A stretch of DNA of 64,000 nt from Flavobacterium sp. LC2016-12 (GTDB lineage Bacteria; Bacteroidota; Bacteroidia; Flavobacteriales; Flavobacteriaceae): the NCBI RefSeq assembly GCF_015351595.1, contig NZ_JADKPT010000004.1, forward strand, positions 248,001 to 312,000. Direction: 5' to 3'. Below, in pieces: positions 7,721 through 16,998 of this stretch; position 1 is the stretch's first letter, and each line of letters opens with the position of its first letter. The notes under the pieces were generated by a model. The model had not been told where the DNA came from. It did no database searches and was given only the letters and a program-made list of their open reading frames with translations. Position numbers and translations under genes: made by a program.

Positions 7721-8692
7721 TTATAAATTTAGTTCTTTTAGCACATTTGTTTCAGGATTTAGTGTGTAAAAGCCAAAATTCTCTCCTGTGCTATTAGATG
7801 TTTTTGAATCAGTTGGAAGGCTAATCATTAAATAATTATTTGAATAGAAAAATTTTACATCCCCTACATTTACAATATTTGGCTCTCTTCTGAAAATGAG
7901 TTTTGATATTTTTGTTTGTTTCTCCATAATATATAATTCGTATGGTTCGGAGAAAGCAATTTTTGAATTGTCTTTTGAAAGAACTGGTCCATAATATTCA
8001 TATGGACTTACGTTATCTTTAGCCCTTAGATCATTAACCGCATTTACTTTCAGTAAGTTTTTACTCTTGATATCCATTTCGAATAAACCACTCTTATTAT
8101 CAACAGTGGTCAAGTGAAAAAGTAAACTATCATTATTGTTTGTAATTGAAAGCCCGTGTAAGTTATAAGCATTTAAATCTGTAATTTTTTTAATTCGTTT
8201 AGTAGAAATATCAATTGTATAAATATCTATGCCGTGTGGGGCTTTACTTGCTATTGGAGAATAGTTACCGAAATGCCCTGCTACTGTAAAATAAATTGAT
8301 TTTCCACTTGGACTAAAAACGTATTCAAGGATTAATGATGAATCATTTGTCAAATCAACCATTTTCCTCGATTCAATATCAATTAAACATATTTTGCTTT
8401 TCGGTTCTTCTGTTAATGTTGTTGCAAGACAAGCTATTTGTTTGTTATTGGGAGAGTATATTGGTTTTATTAATGAGTATTTTGATTCAAGAGATATTTT
8501 TCTTTTTTGATTATTAATAATGTCAATTTTATAGATGTATCCTTTATTATTTTCATAATATGAACAAATAATATTTTTATTATCATTTGAAATGTCAAAC
8601 TCTGGTCTATAGACATTATTTTTTGGTTCTTGTTTGCTGTCATAACAAGAAGTCATTACATAAGTAATGATGATTAAAGTGTAGTATTTCAT
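7721..8692 (-). CDS. TolB-like beta-propeller lipoprotein
   Basis: A protein of about 323 residues. I start it at MKYYTLIIITYVMTSC because this gives a lipoprotein signal; the frame extends further upstream, but those residues do not look like a signal. The mature part has repeated WD40/PD40-like blades of TolB type, with motifs such as SPNNKQIACLAT, SPSGKSIYFT and SKDNSKIAFSEP. It should form a six- or seven-bladed propeller in the periplasm. Ligand or partner is unknown. It is the first gene of the repeat-separated array. Confidence 0.75.
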   Translation of the reverse strand: MKYYTLIIITYVMTSCYDSKQEPKNNVYRPEFDISNDNKNIICSYYENNKGYIYKIDIINNQKRKISLESKYSLIKPIYSPNNKQIACLATTLTEEPKSKICLIDIESRKMVDLTNDSSLILEYVFSPSGKSIYFTVAGHFGNYSPIASKAPHGIDIYTIDISTKRIKKITDLNAYNLHGLSITNNNDSLLFHLTTVDNKSGLFEMDIKSKNLLKVNAVNDLRAKDNVSPYEYYGPVLSKDNSKIAFSEPYELYIMEKQTKISKLIFRREPNIVNVGDVKFFYSNNYLMISLPTDSKTSNSTGENFGFYTLNPETNVLKELNL

Positions 8693-9033
8693 ATTTTTTG
8701 AAATCTGTATTACTGCCACTAAATTATTTATATGTATTACAAAATCATACAAAGCCCCGTGAATCAACGTAGATATATATTAATGTTAATCATATATATT
8801 TTCTTCCAAATATATTATTTTTCTTTTCTCAAATTACAAACAAATATCCATTAACAAAAACATTTTAAAAAATCCTATTCCTGTCCACTCCAGAACACTC
8901 ATTTCCGTAAGAACCTTTAACTTCCCATAAAAACAAGTCAATCTATAGTCTTCCTCTTTATTCTTTGTTCTTTGTTCTTTGTTCTTTATTCTTTATTCTT
9001 TCCTCTTTATTCTTTCCTCTTTATTCTTTAGAC
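8693..9033. repeat. Gene-free gap with TTCTTT tandem repeat
   Basis: A stretch with no gene between the TolB-like gene and the efflux operon. At 8951-9030 it holds a degenerate tandem repeat of about 7 bp (TTCTTTG / TTCTTTA / TTCCTCTTTA units). This could vary in length by slippage. Nothing else was recognised. Confidence 0.6.
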
Positions 9034-9067
9034 AAAAAAAACCTCCCAGAATTTTACTTCTGAGAGG
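9034..9067 (-). terminator. Terminator of RND efflux operon
   Basis: On the minus strand CCTCTCAGAAG, loop, CTTCTGGGAGG-like arms are followed by eight T residues. It lies 30 bp after the stop of the outer-membrane factor gene. It is a strong intrinsic-type terminator for the three-gene efflux operon. Confidence 0.8.
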
Positions 9068-9097
9068 CCTCTACTAATAACTAATTAAAATGGTATT

Positions 9098-10537
9098 CTA
9101 CTTCCAACCCCCGCCTAAGTCTCTGTAAACATGAACTGCAGCGTTGAGTTGTTCTTTTTTAGTATCGATCAGTTCTAATTTCGATTCTAATGCGTCACGT
9201 TGTGTCATTAAAACTTCAAAATAATCAACTCTGGCCGATTTAAATAAATCATTAGACACATCAATCGAAGTGTTTAACGCATCAACTTGTTGTGATTTTA
9301 GATCATAACTCTTTTGAAGGTTATCGATTTTAGAAAGCTGATTAGATACTTCTAAATAAGCGTTTAAAATAGTTTTGTCATAATTGTATAAAGCCTGAAG
9401 CTGTCTTGCATTAGCGCTTGAGAACTCTGCTTTAATTGCATTTCTGTTGATCAAAGGCGCAGCAAGATCTCCGGCCAGAGAATATAAAATAGATTCTGGG
9501 AACGTGAACAAATAAGAAGGTTTGAAAGCCTGAACTCCAAACGCTGCAGAAATATCAAGTGACGGATAAAATTCGGCACGGGCTACTTTTACATCTAATT
9601 TGGCAGCAACCAATTCTAATTCGGCCTGTTTCACATCAGGTCGGTTCATCAACAATTGAGATGGCATACCGGCACTAACTGAAGCTGGCAACAAAGTCAA
9701 AAAGTTGCTGTTTGTTCTTTTAATTTCCTGCGGATAACGTCCTAACAAGAAATTAATTTTATTTTCGTTTTCTTTGATTTGCTGTAGAATATCAAACTCC
9801 AAACTTCTTGAAGTTAAAACCTCAGCCTCAAATTTCTTAACACCCAATTCTGTTGCTCTCGCCGCTTGCTTTTGAATTTTTACAATTTCCAAGGCATTTG
9901 ACTGCAATTTGATCGTTTGTTTTACAATATCCAGTTGCGTATCCAAAGCCAATAATTCATAGTAAGAATCAGCTATTTCAGCAATAAGATTAGTCACTAC
10001 AAAGTTCTTCCCTTCAACCGTAGCCAAATATCTGTTTACGGCTGCTTTTTTAGAATTTCGTAGTTTTTTCCAGATATCTACTTCCCAGTTAGCATAAGCA
10101 GCAATAGTGAAATCTCCAAGCGGATCAGGCGTTTCCACACCTGGTTTTATTTCTGTAGTGGCATCACCAGCCCCTTGGCTGGTGTACCTACCTACTTTCT
10201 CTACTCCAGCTCCGGCGCGTACTCCGACAGTTGGTAATAAAAGGCCTTTGCGAACCCTAATATCATTTTTTGCTATTTCGATTTCCTGTAGCGTCATGTT
10301 TAACTCCTGATTGTTTTTCAGGGCCACATCAATCAAATCAACAAGGTTTTGATCCTTAAAGAACTCATTCCATTTTACAGTAGACGTATTGGTTGTATCC
10401 TGAGCTTTTGCAATACCAAATGCTTCAGGAACAGGTGTGCTGGTCGTCGCCGTCTCAGCTGCTGGAGCTTTACAGCCCGCAACAGCAAGGCATAAACCTA
10501 CCGCAACACTATATTGATATAATTTGAATTTAGACAT
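9098..10537 (-). CDS. RND efflux outer-membrane lipoprotein (OprM/NodT type)
   Basis: A TolC-superfamily channel lipoprotein that would carry substrates across the outer membrane for the adjacent RND pump. The N-terminus MSKFKLYQYSVAVGLCLAVAGC is a lipoprotein signal; this start (four codons inside the longest frame) overlaps the pump gene's end by 8 bp. Two outer-membrane efflux repeats are visible (about residues 55-270 and 285-475), including GRYPQEI, LLMNRPDVKQAELELVAAKLDVKVARAEFYPS-type signatures and a YEVLMTQR-like motif near the end. It is the last gene of the MFP-pump-OMF operon. Substrate cannot be inferred. Confidence 0.92.
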   Translation of the reverse strand: MSKFKLYQYSVAVGLCLAVAGCKAPAAETATTSTPVPEAFGIAKAQDTTNTSTVKWNEFFKDQNLVDLIDVALKNNQELNMTLQEIEIAKNDIRVRKGLLLPTVGVRAGAGVEKVGRYTSQGAGDATTEIKPGVETPDPLGDFTIAAYANWEVDIWKKLRNSKKAAVNRYLATVEGKNFVVTNLIAEIADSYYELLALDTQLDIVKQTIKLQSNALEIVKIQKQAARATELGVKKFEAEVLTSRSLEFDILQQIKENENKINFLLGRYPQEIKRTNSNFLTLLPASVSAGMPSQLLMNRPDVKQAELELVAAKLDVKVARAEFYPSLDISAAFGVQAFKPSYLFTFPESILYSLAGDLAAPLINRNAIKAEFSSANARQLQALYNYDKTILNAYLEVSNQLSKIDNLQKSYDLKSQQVDALNTSIDVSNDLFKSARVDYFEVLMTQRDALESKLELIDTKKEQLNAAVHVYRDLGGGWK

Positions 10538-13500
10538 GATTGTTATCAATTTCTTCAGTTAATGGATTCTCTTCTTCATTTTTAACCAGTTTATGTTTCT
10601 CTGCAATTCTTCCAAAAATGTAGTACAATCCCGGAATTACAAATACTCCACAAATAGTTCCGATAAGCATACCTCCGGCAGCAGCAGTACCAATGGTTCT
10701 GTTACCAATTCTACCCGGTCCAGTAGCAAATGCAAGTGGTAATAATCCCGCGATAAATGCAAATGAAGTCATCAAAATAGGACGGAACCTCGCTTTCGCT
10801 CCCTCCATTGCTGCTTCAAGAACAGTTTTACCGGCTGCATGTCGCTGTATCGCAAACTCTACAATCAGAACGGCATTTTTACCTAATAAACCAATAAGCA
10901 TTACCATGGCAACCTGAGCATAAATATTATTCTCTAATCCTGTCACTTTCAATAAAAGGAAAGCTCCAAAAATACCGGCTGGTAAAGAAAGAATTACTGA
11001 TAATGGTAAAATGAAACTTTCGTATTGCGCAGCCAAAACCAGGTAAACGAATCCTAAACAAATTAGGAATACCCAAATCGCCTGATTTCCTTGTGCTACC
11101 TCATCGGCAGAAATACCTGCCCAGTCAATATCAAATCCTCTAGGCAACTTTTTAGCCGCAACTTCCTGAATAACTTTAATCGCCGTTCCGGAGCTATATC
11201 CAGGAGCAGGACCACCACTAATTTCAGTTGAGGTATACATATTATGTCTCGTAATTTCTGAAAGACCGTATACTTTTTCTAATTTCATAAAGGCCGAAAA
11301 AGGAACCATTTCATCACGGTTATTTTTCACATATAGTTTCAAAATATCATCTGGTTGCGCACGATATTCTGGTGCAGCCTGAACGATTACTTTATAGTTA
11401 ATTCCGTATTTAATGAAACTGATTTCGTAGTTACTTCCCACAAGAGTTGACAAGGTGTTCATCGCATTTTCGATAGAAACTCCTTTTTGCTGTGCCAAGT
11501 CATTGTCTACTTTCATCATGTACTGAGGGAAACTCGCACTAAAGAAACTAAATACATTTGATAGCTCAGGACGTTTGTTCAGTTCTTCAACAAACTCTTT
11601 ATTGACTTCTTCTACTTTTTTGAAATCACCTGCTCCCGTTTTATCCAGTAAACGAAGCTCAAATCCTCCTGCTGCTCCATATCCTGGTACTGCAGGCGGT
11701 TGGAAAAATTCGATATTAGCACCCGGAATATCTTTCGATTTTTCTTCCAGTTCGATCATAATCTCCTGAACCGATTGTTTACGATCGTTCCAGTCTTTTA
11801 AGTTAATCAAACAAGTTCCGGCGTTCGATCCGGTACCTTCCGTCAAAATTTCGTAACCAGCCAATGAAGAAACAGATTTTACTCCTTCTACCGTTTCAGC
11901 AATTTTTTGCAATTTCTCTGCAATATTATTGGTTCTTTCTAATGATGAACCCGGAGGCGTCTGGATAATAGCATAAAACATTCCCTGATCCTCATTCGGA
12001 ATAAATCCTGAAGGTACAGTACTACTAATCAACCATGTTCCGGCACAAAATCCAAGAAGCGCAATAATAGTAACGGCTCTTCTGTTTACGATTTTAGCTA
12101 ATACATTTTGGTATTTACCCTGAGCAAGGTTAAACTTGTTATTGAAACCATCTATAAATCGGTTTACAGGCGTTTTCTTTTTAGGTGTTCCGTGATTGTT
12201 TTTCAACATCATTGCACAAAGTGCCGGTGTCAAAGTCAAAGCTACAATACCTGAAAGGATAATCGCCGTTGCCATTGTAATCGAGAACTGTCGGTAAAAT
12301 ACTCCAACCGGACCAGACATAAACGCAACCGGAATAAATACCGCTGCCATTAAGAATGTAATCGCCACAATAGCTCCTGCAATCTCGTGCATCGCTTTTT
12401 TAGTTGCTTTCAATGGCGAAAGATGTTCCTCCTCCATCTTGGCGTGAACGGCCTCAATAACCACAATCGCATCATCGACGACGACTCCAATCGCCAGAAC
12501 CAAAGCAAATAACGTAATTAAGTTTAATGATATATCAAAGAAGGTCATGAACACAAAGGTTCCAACCAACGAAACCGGTACCGCAATTGCCGGAATTACC
12601 GTAGATCTCCAGTCTCCTAAGAAAAGGAATACTACCAAACCAACCAAAATAAAGGCTTCGATCAAAGTGTGAATTACTTTTTCGATAGAAGCATCAAGGA
12701 ATTTAGAAACGTCGTAAGAGATTTCGTAATCCATCCCTTTTGGAAATTTCTGTTTAATTTTTTCCAATTTGGCTTTTACGTCTTCAATAACCTGATTCGC
12801 ATTACTACCAAAAGATTGTTTCAATACAATTGCCGCAGATGGTCTTCCATTCAAATTAGAATAAATATCATACATCGAGCTGCCAAATTCAATTTTGGCA
12901 ATATCTTTCAAACGTAAAAGTTCTCCATTACTATTTGATTTTACAACGATATTCTCATATTGTTCTTTAGTTGTAAAACGTCCTGAATATTTCAATACAT
13001 ATTCAAATGCCTGAGAACGTTTACCCGAACTTTCTCCTGTTTTACCTGGAGAAGCCTCTAAAGATTGGCTTGACAATGCTTCCATTACCTCATCAGCAGA
13101 AATTTTGTAAGCCAACATACGATCAGGTTTTAACCAAATACGCATCGCATATTCACGTGTTCCTAGAATATCTCCAGATCCAACCCCATTTACCCTTTTC
13201 AACTCTGATAATACATTGATATCGGCATAGTTATAAAGGAACTTCATGTCGGTATTTTTATCCGTACTATAAAGATTCACATACATTAACATACTCGGAA
13301 CCTCACGGGTAATCTTAACACCTTCTCTAACTACCAAAGGAGGCAGTTTATTAGTAACCGAAGCTACACGGTTCTGTACGTTAATTGCAGCCTGATTGGG
13401 ATCGGTACCTAAATTAAATACTACCTGTATACTTGCTTCACCATCATTTCCGGCATCAGAAGTCATGTATTTCATTCCTGGAACTCCGTTCAAAGCTCTT

Positions 13501-13697
13501 TCTAATGGAATAACAACCGATTTGATCATCAATTCACCATTAGATCCAGGATAATCTGCCGTAACGTTTACCATCGGTGGAGAGATGGAAGGAAACTGCG
13601 TGATAGGTAAATTCATCACCGACAATACTCCTAAAAAGACAATAATCAGCGATATTACTATCGACAGTACTGGTCTTTGTATAAATTTATTAAACAT
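10530..13697 (-). CDS. RND multidrug efflux pump, HAE1/AcrB type
   Basis: An inner-membrane proton-driven transporter of about 1055 residues. I start it at MFNKFIQRPVLSIVIS, the usual AcrB-type beginning; the frame extends 17 codons upstream without similarity. It shows the canonical first helix, FPSISPP, large periplasmic loops, the TM4 motif with paired Asp (GVVVDDAIVV) and the second-half signature GLLGKNAVLIVEFA. The length is normal for the family. It lies between the periplasmic adaptor (upstream) and the outer-membrane factor (overlapping), so it is a complete tripartite system. No local regulator gene is adjacent. Confidence 0.95.
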   Translation of the reverse strand: MFNKFIQRPVLSIVISLIIVFLGVLSVMNLPITQFPSISPPMVNVTADYPGSNGELMIKSVVIPLERALNGVPGMKYMTSDAGNDGEASIQVVFNLGTDPNQAAINVQNRVASVTNKLPPLVVREGVKITREVPSMLMYVNLYSTDKNTDMKFLYNYADINVLSELKRVNGVGSGDILGTREYAMRIWLKPDRMLAYKISADEVMEALSSQSLEASPGKTGESSGKRSQAFEYVLKYSGRFTTKEQYENIVVKSNSNGELLRLKDIAKIEFGSSMYDIYSNLNGRPSAAIVLKQSFGSNANQVIEDVKAKLEKIKQKFPKGMDYEISYDVSKFLDASIEKVIHTLIEAFILVGLVVFLFLGDWRSTVIPAIAVPVSLVGTFVFMTFFDISLNLITLFALVLAIGVVVDDAIVVIEAVHAKMEEEHLSPLKATKKAMHEIAGAIVAITFLMAAVFIPVAFMSGPVGVFYRQFSITMATAIILSGIVALTLTPALCAMMLKNNHGTPKKKTPVNRFIDGFNNKFNLAQGKYQNVLAKIVNRRAVTIIALLGFCAGTWLISSTVPSGFIPNEDQGMFYAIIQTPPGSSLERTNNIAEKLQKIAETVEGVKSVSSLAGYEILTEGTGSNAGTCLINLKDWNDRKQSVQEIMIELEEKSKDIPGANIEFFQPPAVPGYGAAGGFELRLLDKTGAGDFKKVEEVNKEFVEELNKRPELSNVFSFFSASFPQYMMKVDNDLAQQKGVSIENAMNTLSTLVGSNYEISFIKYGINYKVIVQAAPEYRAQPDDILKLYVKNNRDEMVPFSAFMKLEKVYGLSEITRHNMYTSTEISGGPAPGYSSGTAIKVIQEVAAKKLPRGFDIDWAGISADEVAQGNQAIWVFLICLGFVYLVLAAQYESFILPLSVILSLPAGIFGAFLLLKVTGLENNIYAQVAMVMLIGLLGKNAVLIVEFAIQRHAAGKTVLEAAMEGAKARFRPILMTSFAFIAGLLPLAFATGPGRIGNRTIGTAAAGGMLIGTICGVFVIPGLYYIFGRIAEKHKLVKNEEENPLTEEIDNNHV

Positions 13698-13740
13698 TTT
13701 TATATTTTTTAAATGATTAAACCATGTAAAAAGTTTTCTT

Positions 13741-13804
13741 AGTTTCAAGTTTCAGGTTTCAAGTTTCGCACTGAACCTGAAACCTGAAACTTGAAACCTG
13801 AAAC
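13741..13804. repeat. AACTTGAAACCTGAAAC dispersed repeat (inverted pair)
   Basis: GTTTCAAGTTTCAGGTTTC is followed, after a few bases, by the reverse-complement words CCTGAAACCTGAAACTTG. The result is an imperfect hairpin between the adaptor and pump genes. The same word family recurs at about 33715-33760, 42379-42447, 43033-43078, 44124-44198 and 63124-63150. Confidence 0.8.
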
Positions 13805-13809
13805 AAAAC

Positions 13810-14892
13810 TTATTCTGCTTTTACGCGCAAATGATTAATTACCGTTTGTGGAGATTGGAATTCAAAATTAATTTTGTCGTTCTCTTTTACTTTCTGAACT
13901 CCTTCAAGCAGAATTTTATCATTTTCAGTAAGTCCTGTTTTTACTACATATAAATCAGGTACTTCACCTGTAATGGTGATTTCTCTTGAACTCACTTTAT
14001 TGTCTTTACCAATTATAAAAACATACTTTTTATCCTGAATTTCGTAAGTTGCTTTTTGCGGAATTACAATAGCATTTTTAAGAGGAACAAGCATCTGAAC
14101 TTTTCCTGTTTCACCATTTCTAAGTAATTTTTCTGAATTAGGGAATCTTGCTCTGAAAGCAATGTTTCCTGTTTCATTGTTAAATTCACTTTCGATAACT
14201 TCTACGTTTCCTTTGTATTTAAAAGATTCGCCATTAGCTAAAAGTAAATTCACTTTATTTTCTGCACGATCTTTTACATCGGTTTGGTATTGAAGATATT
14301 CAGGTTCCGAAACATTGAAGTAAGCAAACATTTGGCTGTTGTCTGAAAGGCTGGTCAACAATTCACCTTCATCAATAAGACTTCCTAATTTTAATGGGAT
14401 ACGGTCGATTGTTCCATCAAAAGGAGCTCTGATTTCTGTAAATGATAAATGAAGTTTTGCCAATGCAACTTCAGCTTTTGCAGATTGCAATTTTGCCTGA
14501 GCCACACTTAATTCATTTTTAGAAACGATATTTTTATCTGCCAGTAATTTCGAATTTTGCAATTCAATTTCTACTGATTTTTGTTCAGCCTGCGCTTTAA
14601 GTAATTCTGCCTGATACATGTTTGGCATAATTTTAAACAACAACTGTCCTTTTTTTACAAACTGACCTTCGTCAACATAAATGTTTTGTAGAAACCCTTT
14701 TTCCTGGGCGCGGAGTTCGATATTTCGAACAGATTTAATCTGCGAAACATACTCTTTGGTAAATGAAGTATCGATTTTTACAGGGCTTGTCACTGTAAAT
14801 TTTTCAACTTCTTCTTTCTCTTCTTTTTTTGATGTACAACTGGTTAGGCACAACAAGGCAAGCATGCCCGTTAACACGATAATTCTTTTCAT
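13810..14892 (-). CDS. RND efflux periplasmic adaptor (AcrA type)
   Basis: A 360-residue membrane-fusion protein linking pump and outer-membrane channel. It has a lipoprotein signal (MKRIIVLTGMLALLCLTSC). A biotinyl-lipoyl half (GFLQNIYVDEGQFVKKGQLLF) comes next, then a coiled-coil hairpin (about residues 95-150), the second lipoyl half (IRAPFDGTIDRIPLKLGSLI), a beta-barrel and the membrane-proximal domain. It is the first gene of the efflux operon. The gap to the pump gene holds a dispersed repeat. No regulator is adjacent, though a TATCTTTTG sequence upstream is a near-match to a -7 box. Confidence 0.93.
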   Translation of the reverse strand: MKRIIVLTGMLALLCLTSCTSKKEEKEEVEKFTVTSPVKIDTSFTKEYVSQIKSVRNIELRAQEKGFLQNIYVDEGQFVKKGQLLFKIMPNMYQAELLKAQAEQKSVEIELQNSKLLADKNIVSKNELSVAQAKLQSAKAEVALAKLHLSFTEIRAPFDGTIDRIPLKLGSLIDEGELLTSLSDNSQMFAYFNVSEPEYLQYQTDVKDRAENKVNLLLANGESFKYKGNVEVIESEFNNETGNIAFRARFPNSEKLLRNGETGKVQMLVPLKNAIVIPQKATYEIQDKKYVFIIGKDNKVSSREITITGEVPDLYVVKTGLTENDKILLEGVQKVKENDKINFEFQSPQTVINHLRVKAE

Positions 14893-15068
14893 GATTTTAA
14901 TGGAAATTTAAGCGATTGAAATGCTTGGAATGCAACGATTCCTTGAGATGAAAAAATGCATCAGCAAGCCTAAGTCAGATCTTAAAATTCCATATAAGAA
15001 GAAGTAGAAAAAATATACATCAAAAGATATGCACGATCACAACCAAGGTGACTGATGTATACAGTAAA

Positions 15069-15449
15069 TCAAATTCTTAATACTCGTTGAGTAATATAGA
15101 TAGGATTTGATTGGCCACAAGATGAGCCGAAAATTTCAAAACGATTAAAAGATTTTACAACGATCTGACATGAGATTGTCAAATACCAGCTATCTAATAA
15201 GCTATAAGTTGTTGCAAAAAATTTAGTACTTAAACCATCCTTTAGAGTATCATTACCAAGAAATTCTTCATCAAGATCTACATCGGCATCTTCTATGATA
15301 GAACTTCCCTGATCCTGATTGGTGAATTTAACGCGGTGTCTTTTCTCCAGATAGTGATGAGAACTTTGGTGCGTTTCAGCATTAAGATATTGCCCTCCGC
15401 CTAGCAGAAGGAAATTCATAAACACTAAAAATACTACTAACTTTCTCAT
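15069..15449 (-). CDS. Hypothetical secreted protein
   Basis: About 126 residues if started at MRKLVVFLVFMNFLLLGGG, which gives a credible signal peptide cleaved near NAE. The mature part has an acidic segment (SIIEDADVDLDEEF) and a C-terminal half with two Cys (TISCQIV, GSSCGQ). It lies alone between the efflux adaptor gene and an acetyltransferase gene, on the same strand as both. No family recognised. Its role in the efflux context is unknown. Confidence 0.55.
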   Translation of the reverse strand: MRKLVVFLVFMNFLLLGGGQYLNAETHQSSHHYLEKRHRVKFTNQDQGSSIIEDADVDLDEEFLGNDTLKDGLSTKFFATTYSLLDSWYLTISCQIVVKSFNRFEIFGSSCGQSNPIYITQRVLRI

Positions 15450-15705
15450 TTGGGTGCGAAAGTAAGCAAAGTAATTATACAAAAAAAGAAATTTTTATAA
15501 GCTTTAACATTAAAAAAACACGAAAACGTTTTCATTGTTTTTTTACTCAGAAATTATAATAAAAGCTTAATAATTTCTTGCAAAATCTCATAAATAAAAC
15601 AATATGTAGGCGAAATCGTACTAATAAAAACAACATGTTATACCAAATACAATCGAAATCATAAATATTTAACCTTTAATATTTTATTCCTTAAAAAACA
15701 TTTAC

Positions 15706-16113
15706 TTAAGAAAGCAAAATTTCCATTATTGAAAATTCCTGACCTGACTTGGTAAAAGTTTTTCCAGTATCTGTCATTCTAAATTTCTCATAAAATGATT
15801 TTTTATTGCTTCTTGCGTTACACCATACCTTCCGTAGGCCTTTATCTTTGGCAAACTTCAAAATATGATTTAATAATAGTGAGCCTATCCCTTTTCGTTG
15901 ATAATCCTCTAAGGTTGCTAATTTTCGAAATTGCATTGCATCACCAACAATAAAACAGGAAACAATTGAAATTAATTTTTCCTGATCAAATAGTCCAAAA
16001 TGTATTCCGCAATTATCTTCTTCTAATTTCACAAATTCGAATGGCTGATTAGGCCACATGACTCTATGGCGAATTTCCCAGGTTTCTGAAGCTTCGATTG
16101 CTTTAATTTCCAT
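15706..16113 (-). CDS. GNAT-family N-acetyltransferase
   Basis: About 135 residues from MEIKAIEASETWEIRHRVMWP. The frame runs 28 codons further upstream, but the domain begins at this Met. The acetyl-CoA-binding motif A is visible as RKLATLEDYQRKGIGSLLLNHILKFAK (Q/RxxGxG/A form), followed by LRKVWCNARSNKKSFYEKF. This small cytoplasmic GNAT protein may modify a small molecule or a protein terminus; the substrate is unknown. It is divergently arranged from the secreted protein gene at 16297. Confidence 0.85.
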   Translation of the reverse strand: MEIKAIEASETWEIRHRVMWPNQPFEFVKLEEDNCGIHFGLFDQEKLISIVSCFIVGDAMQFRKLATLEDYQRKGIGSLLLNHILKFAKDKGLRKVWCNARSNKKSFYEKFRMTDTGKTFTKSGQEFSIMEILLS

Positions 16114-16296
16114 GCAATAATTGTTGTTTATTATTCCAAACAAATTTACAGGATTTCTATAGCATTCTACATAGTACATCAACGACACACATAACATTAA
16201 TAATCAAAAAGATACGTGAAAATAAATTTCAAATTATGATACAATTCTGATTAATAATAATTATTTTTATGGTATGTAAAACAAATAAATCTGATT

Positions 16297-16860
16297 ATGA
16301 AAAAATTCATTTTAGCAGCATTATTATGTATTAGTGTGAATGGTTTTGCACAATTGATACAAATTGGACCTCAATTCTCTACCAATATCACTTCGGTCGT
16401 TACTGATGATTTTAGTTCCAAAAGCTCTGGTACCGACGTTGGTTTTGCTGGTTTTGTAAGAGTGAATTTATTACTTTTTTATGGTCAGGGCGAATTTGGG
16501 TATTCCTCTTCTAAGTTTAGTGTTTCACAAACCGGAATAGGAGAAACCGAATATACATTGGGAGGAACTGACGCCACCTTAATTGCTGGTTTCAAAATTG
16601 TTCCGTTAGGAAAAATGGGAAACATCCGAATTTTTGTAGGTTACAACTGGAAAAACTATTCTGATATAAAAGCGAGTAATAACCTCAATTACATTGCATT
16701 TGAAAACAACAATAGTAGTTTTCTTGGCGGTGCTGGTGTAGATTTATGGCGATTTACTGTAGACTATCGCTATCTCGCCGGTGTAACAGATCTCGATCCT
16801 TCAGGACGCAGTATCAAAACCGGAATTTCTAATTTATCCGTAGGCTTTAAGTTTTTATAA
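16297..16860 (+). CDS. Outer-membrane beta-barrel-like protein
   Basis: A 187-residue protein with signal peptide MKKFILAALLCISVNGFAQ. The mature chain has alternating hydrophobic strands (VGFAGFVRVNLLLFYGQGEFGYSS, YTLGGTDATLIAGFKIVPLG, FTVDYRYLAGVTDL) and ends in an aromatic strand (LSVGFKFL). This pattern fits a small eight-stranded outer-membrane barrel such as PorT/OmpW-like proteins in Bacteroidota. The exact family is uncertain. It is a single gene followed by a terminator. Confidence 0.7.
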   Translation: MKKFILAALLCISVNGFAQLIQIGPQFSTNITSVVTDDFSSKSSGTDVGFAGFVRVNLLLFYGQGEFGYSSSKFSVSQTGIGETEYTLGGTDATLIAGFKIVPLGKMGNIRIFVGYNWKNYSDIKASNNLNYIAFENNNSSFLGGAGVDLWRFTVDYRYLAGVTDLDPSGRSIKTGISNLSVGFKFL

Positions 16861-16878
16861 AAACTCCTCATATAATTA

Positions 16879-16910
16879 AAAAAGGGAATCAAAATGATTC
16901 CCTTTTTTAA
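16879..16910 (+). terminator. Intrinsic terminator
   Basis: GGGAATC, AAAAT, GATTCCC stem followed by TTTTTT, 20 bp after the barrel gene. The A-run on the other side may let it work from both directions. Confidence 0.8.
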
Positions 16911-16998
16911 TATTTAATCCTGTTATGAAAAGCGTTCTAAATAATTACTAGTTACTTTTTCAATTTCATACTCTTGCTTTTGCTATTCTATTTATAGA

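Noticed and set aside
13698..13748. Upstream extension of the AcrB-type pump (17 extra codons)
   Set aside because: The extension lacks family similarity and runs into the AACTTGAAAC repeat; the ATG at 13697 gives the normal AcrB N-terminus.
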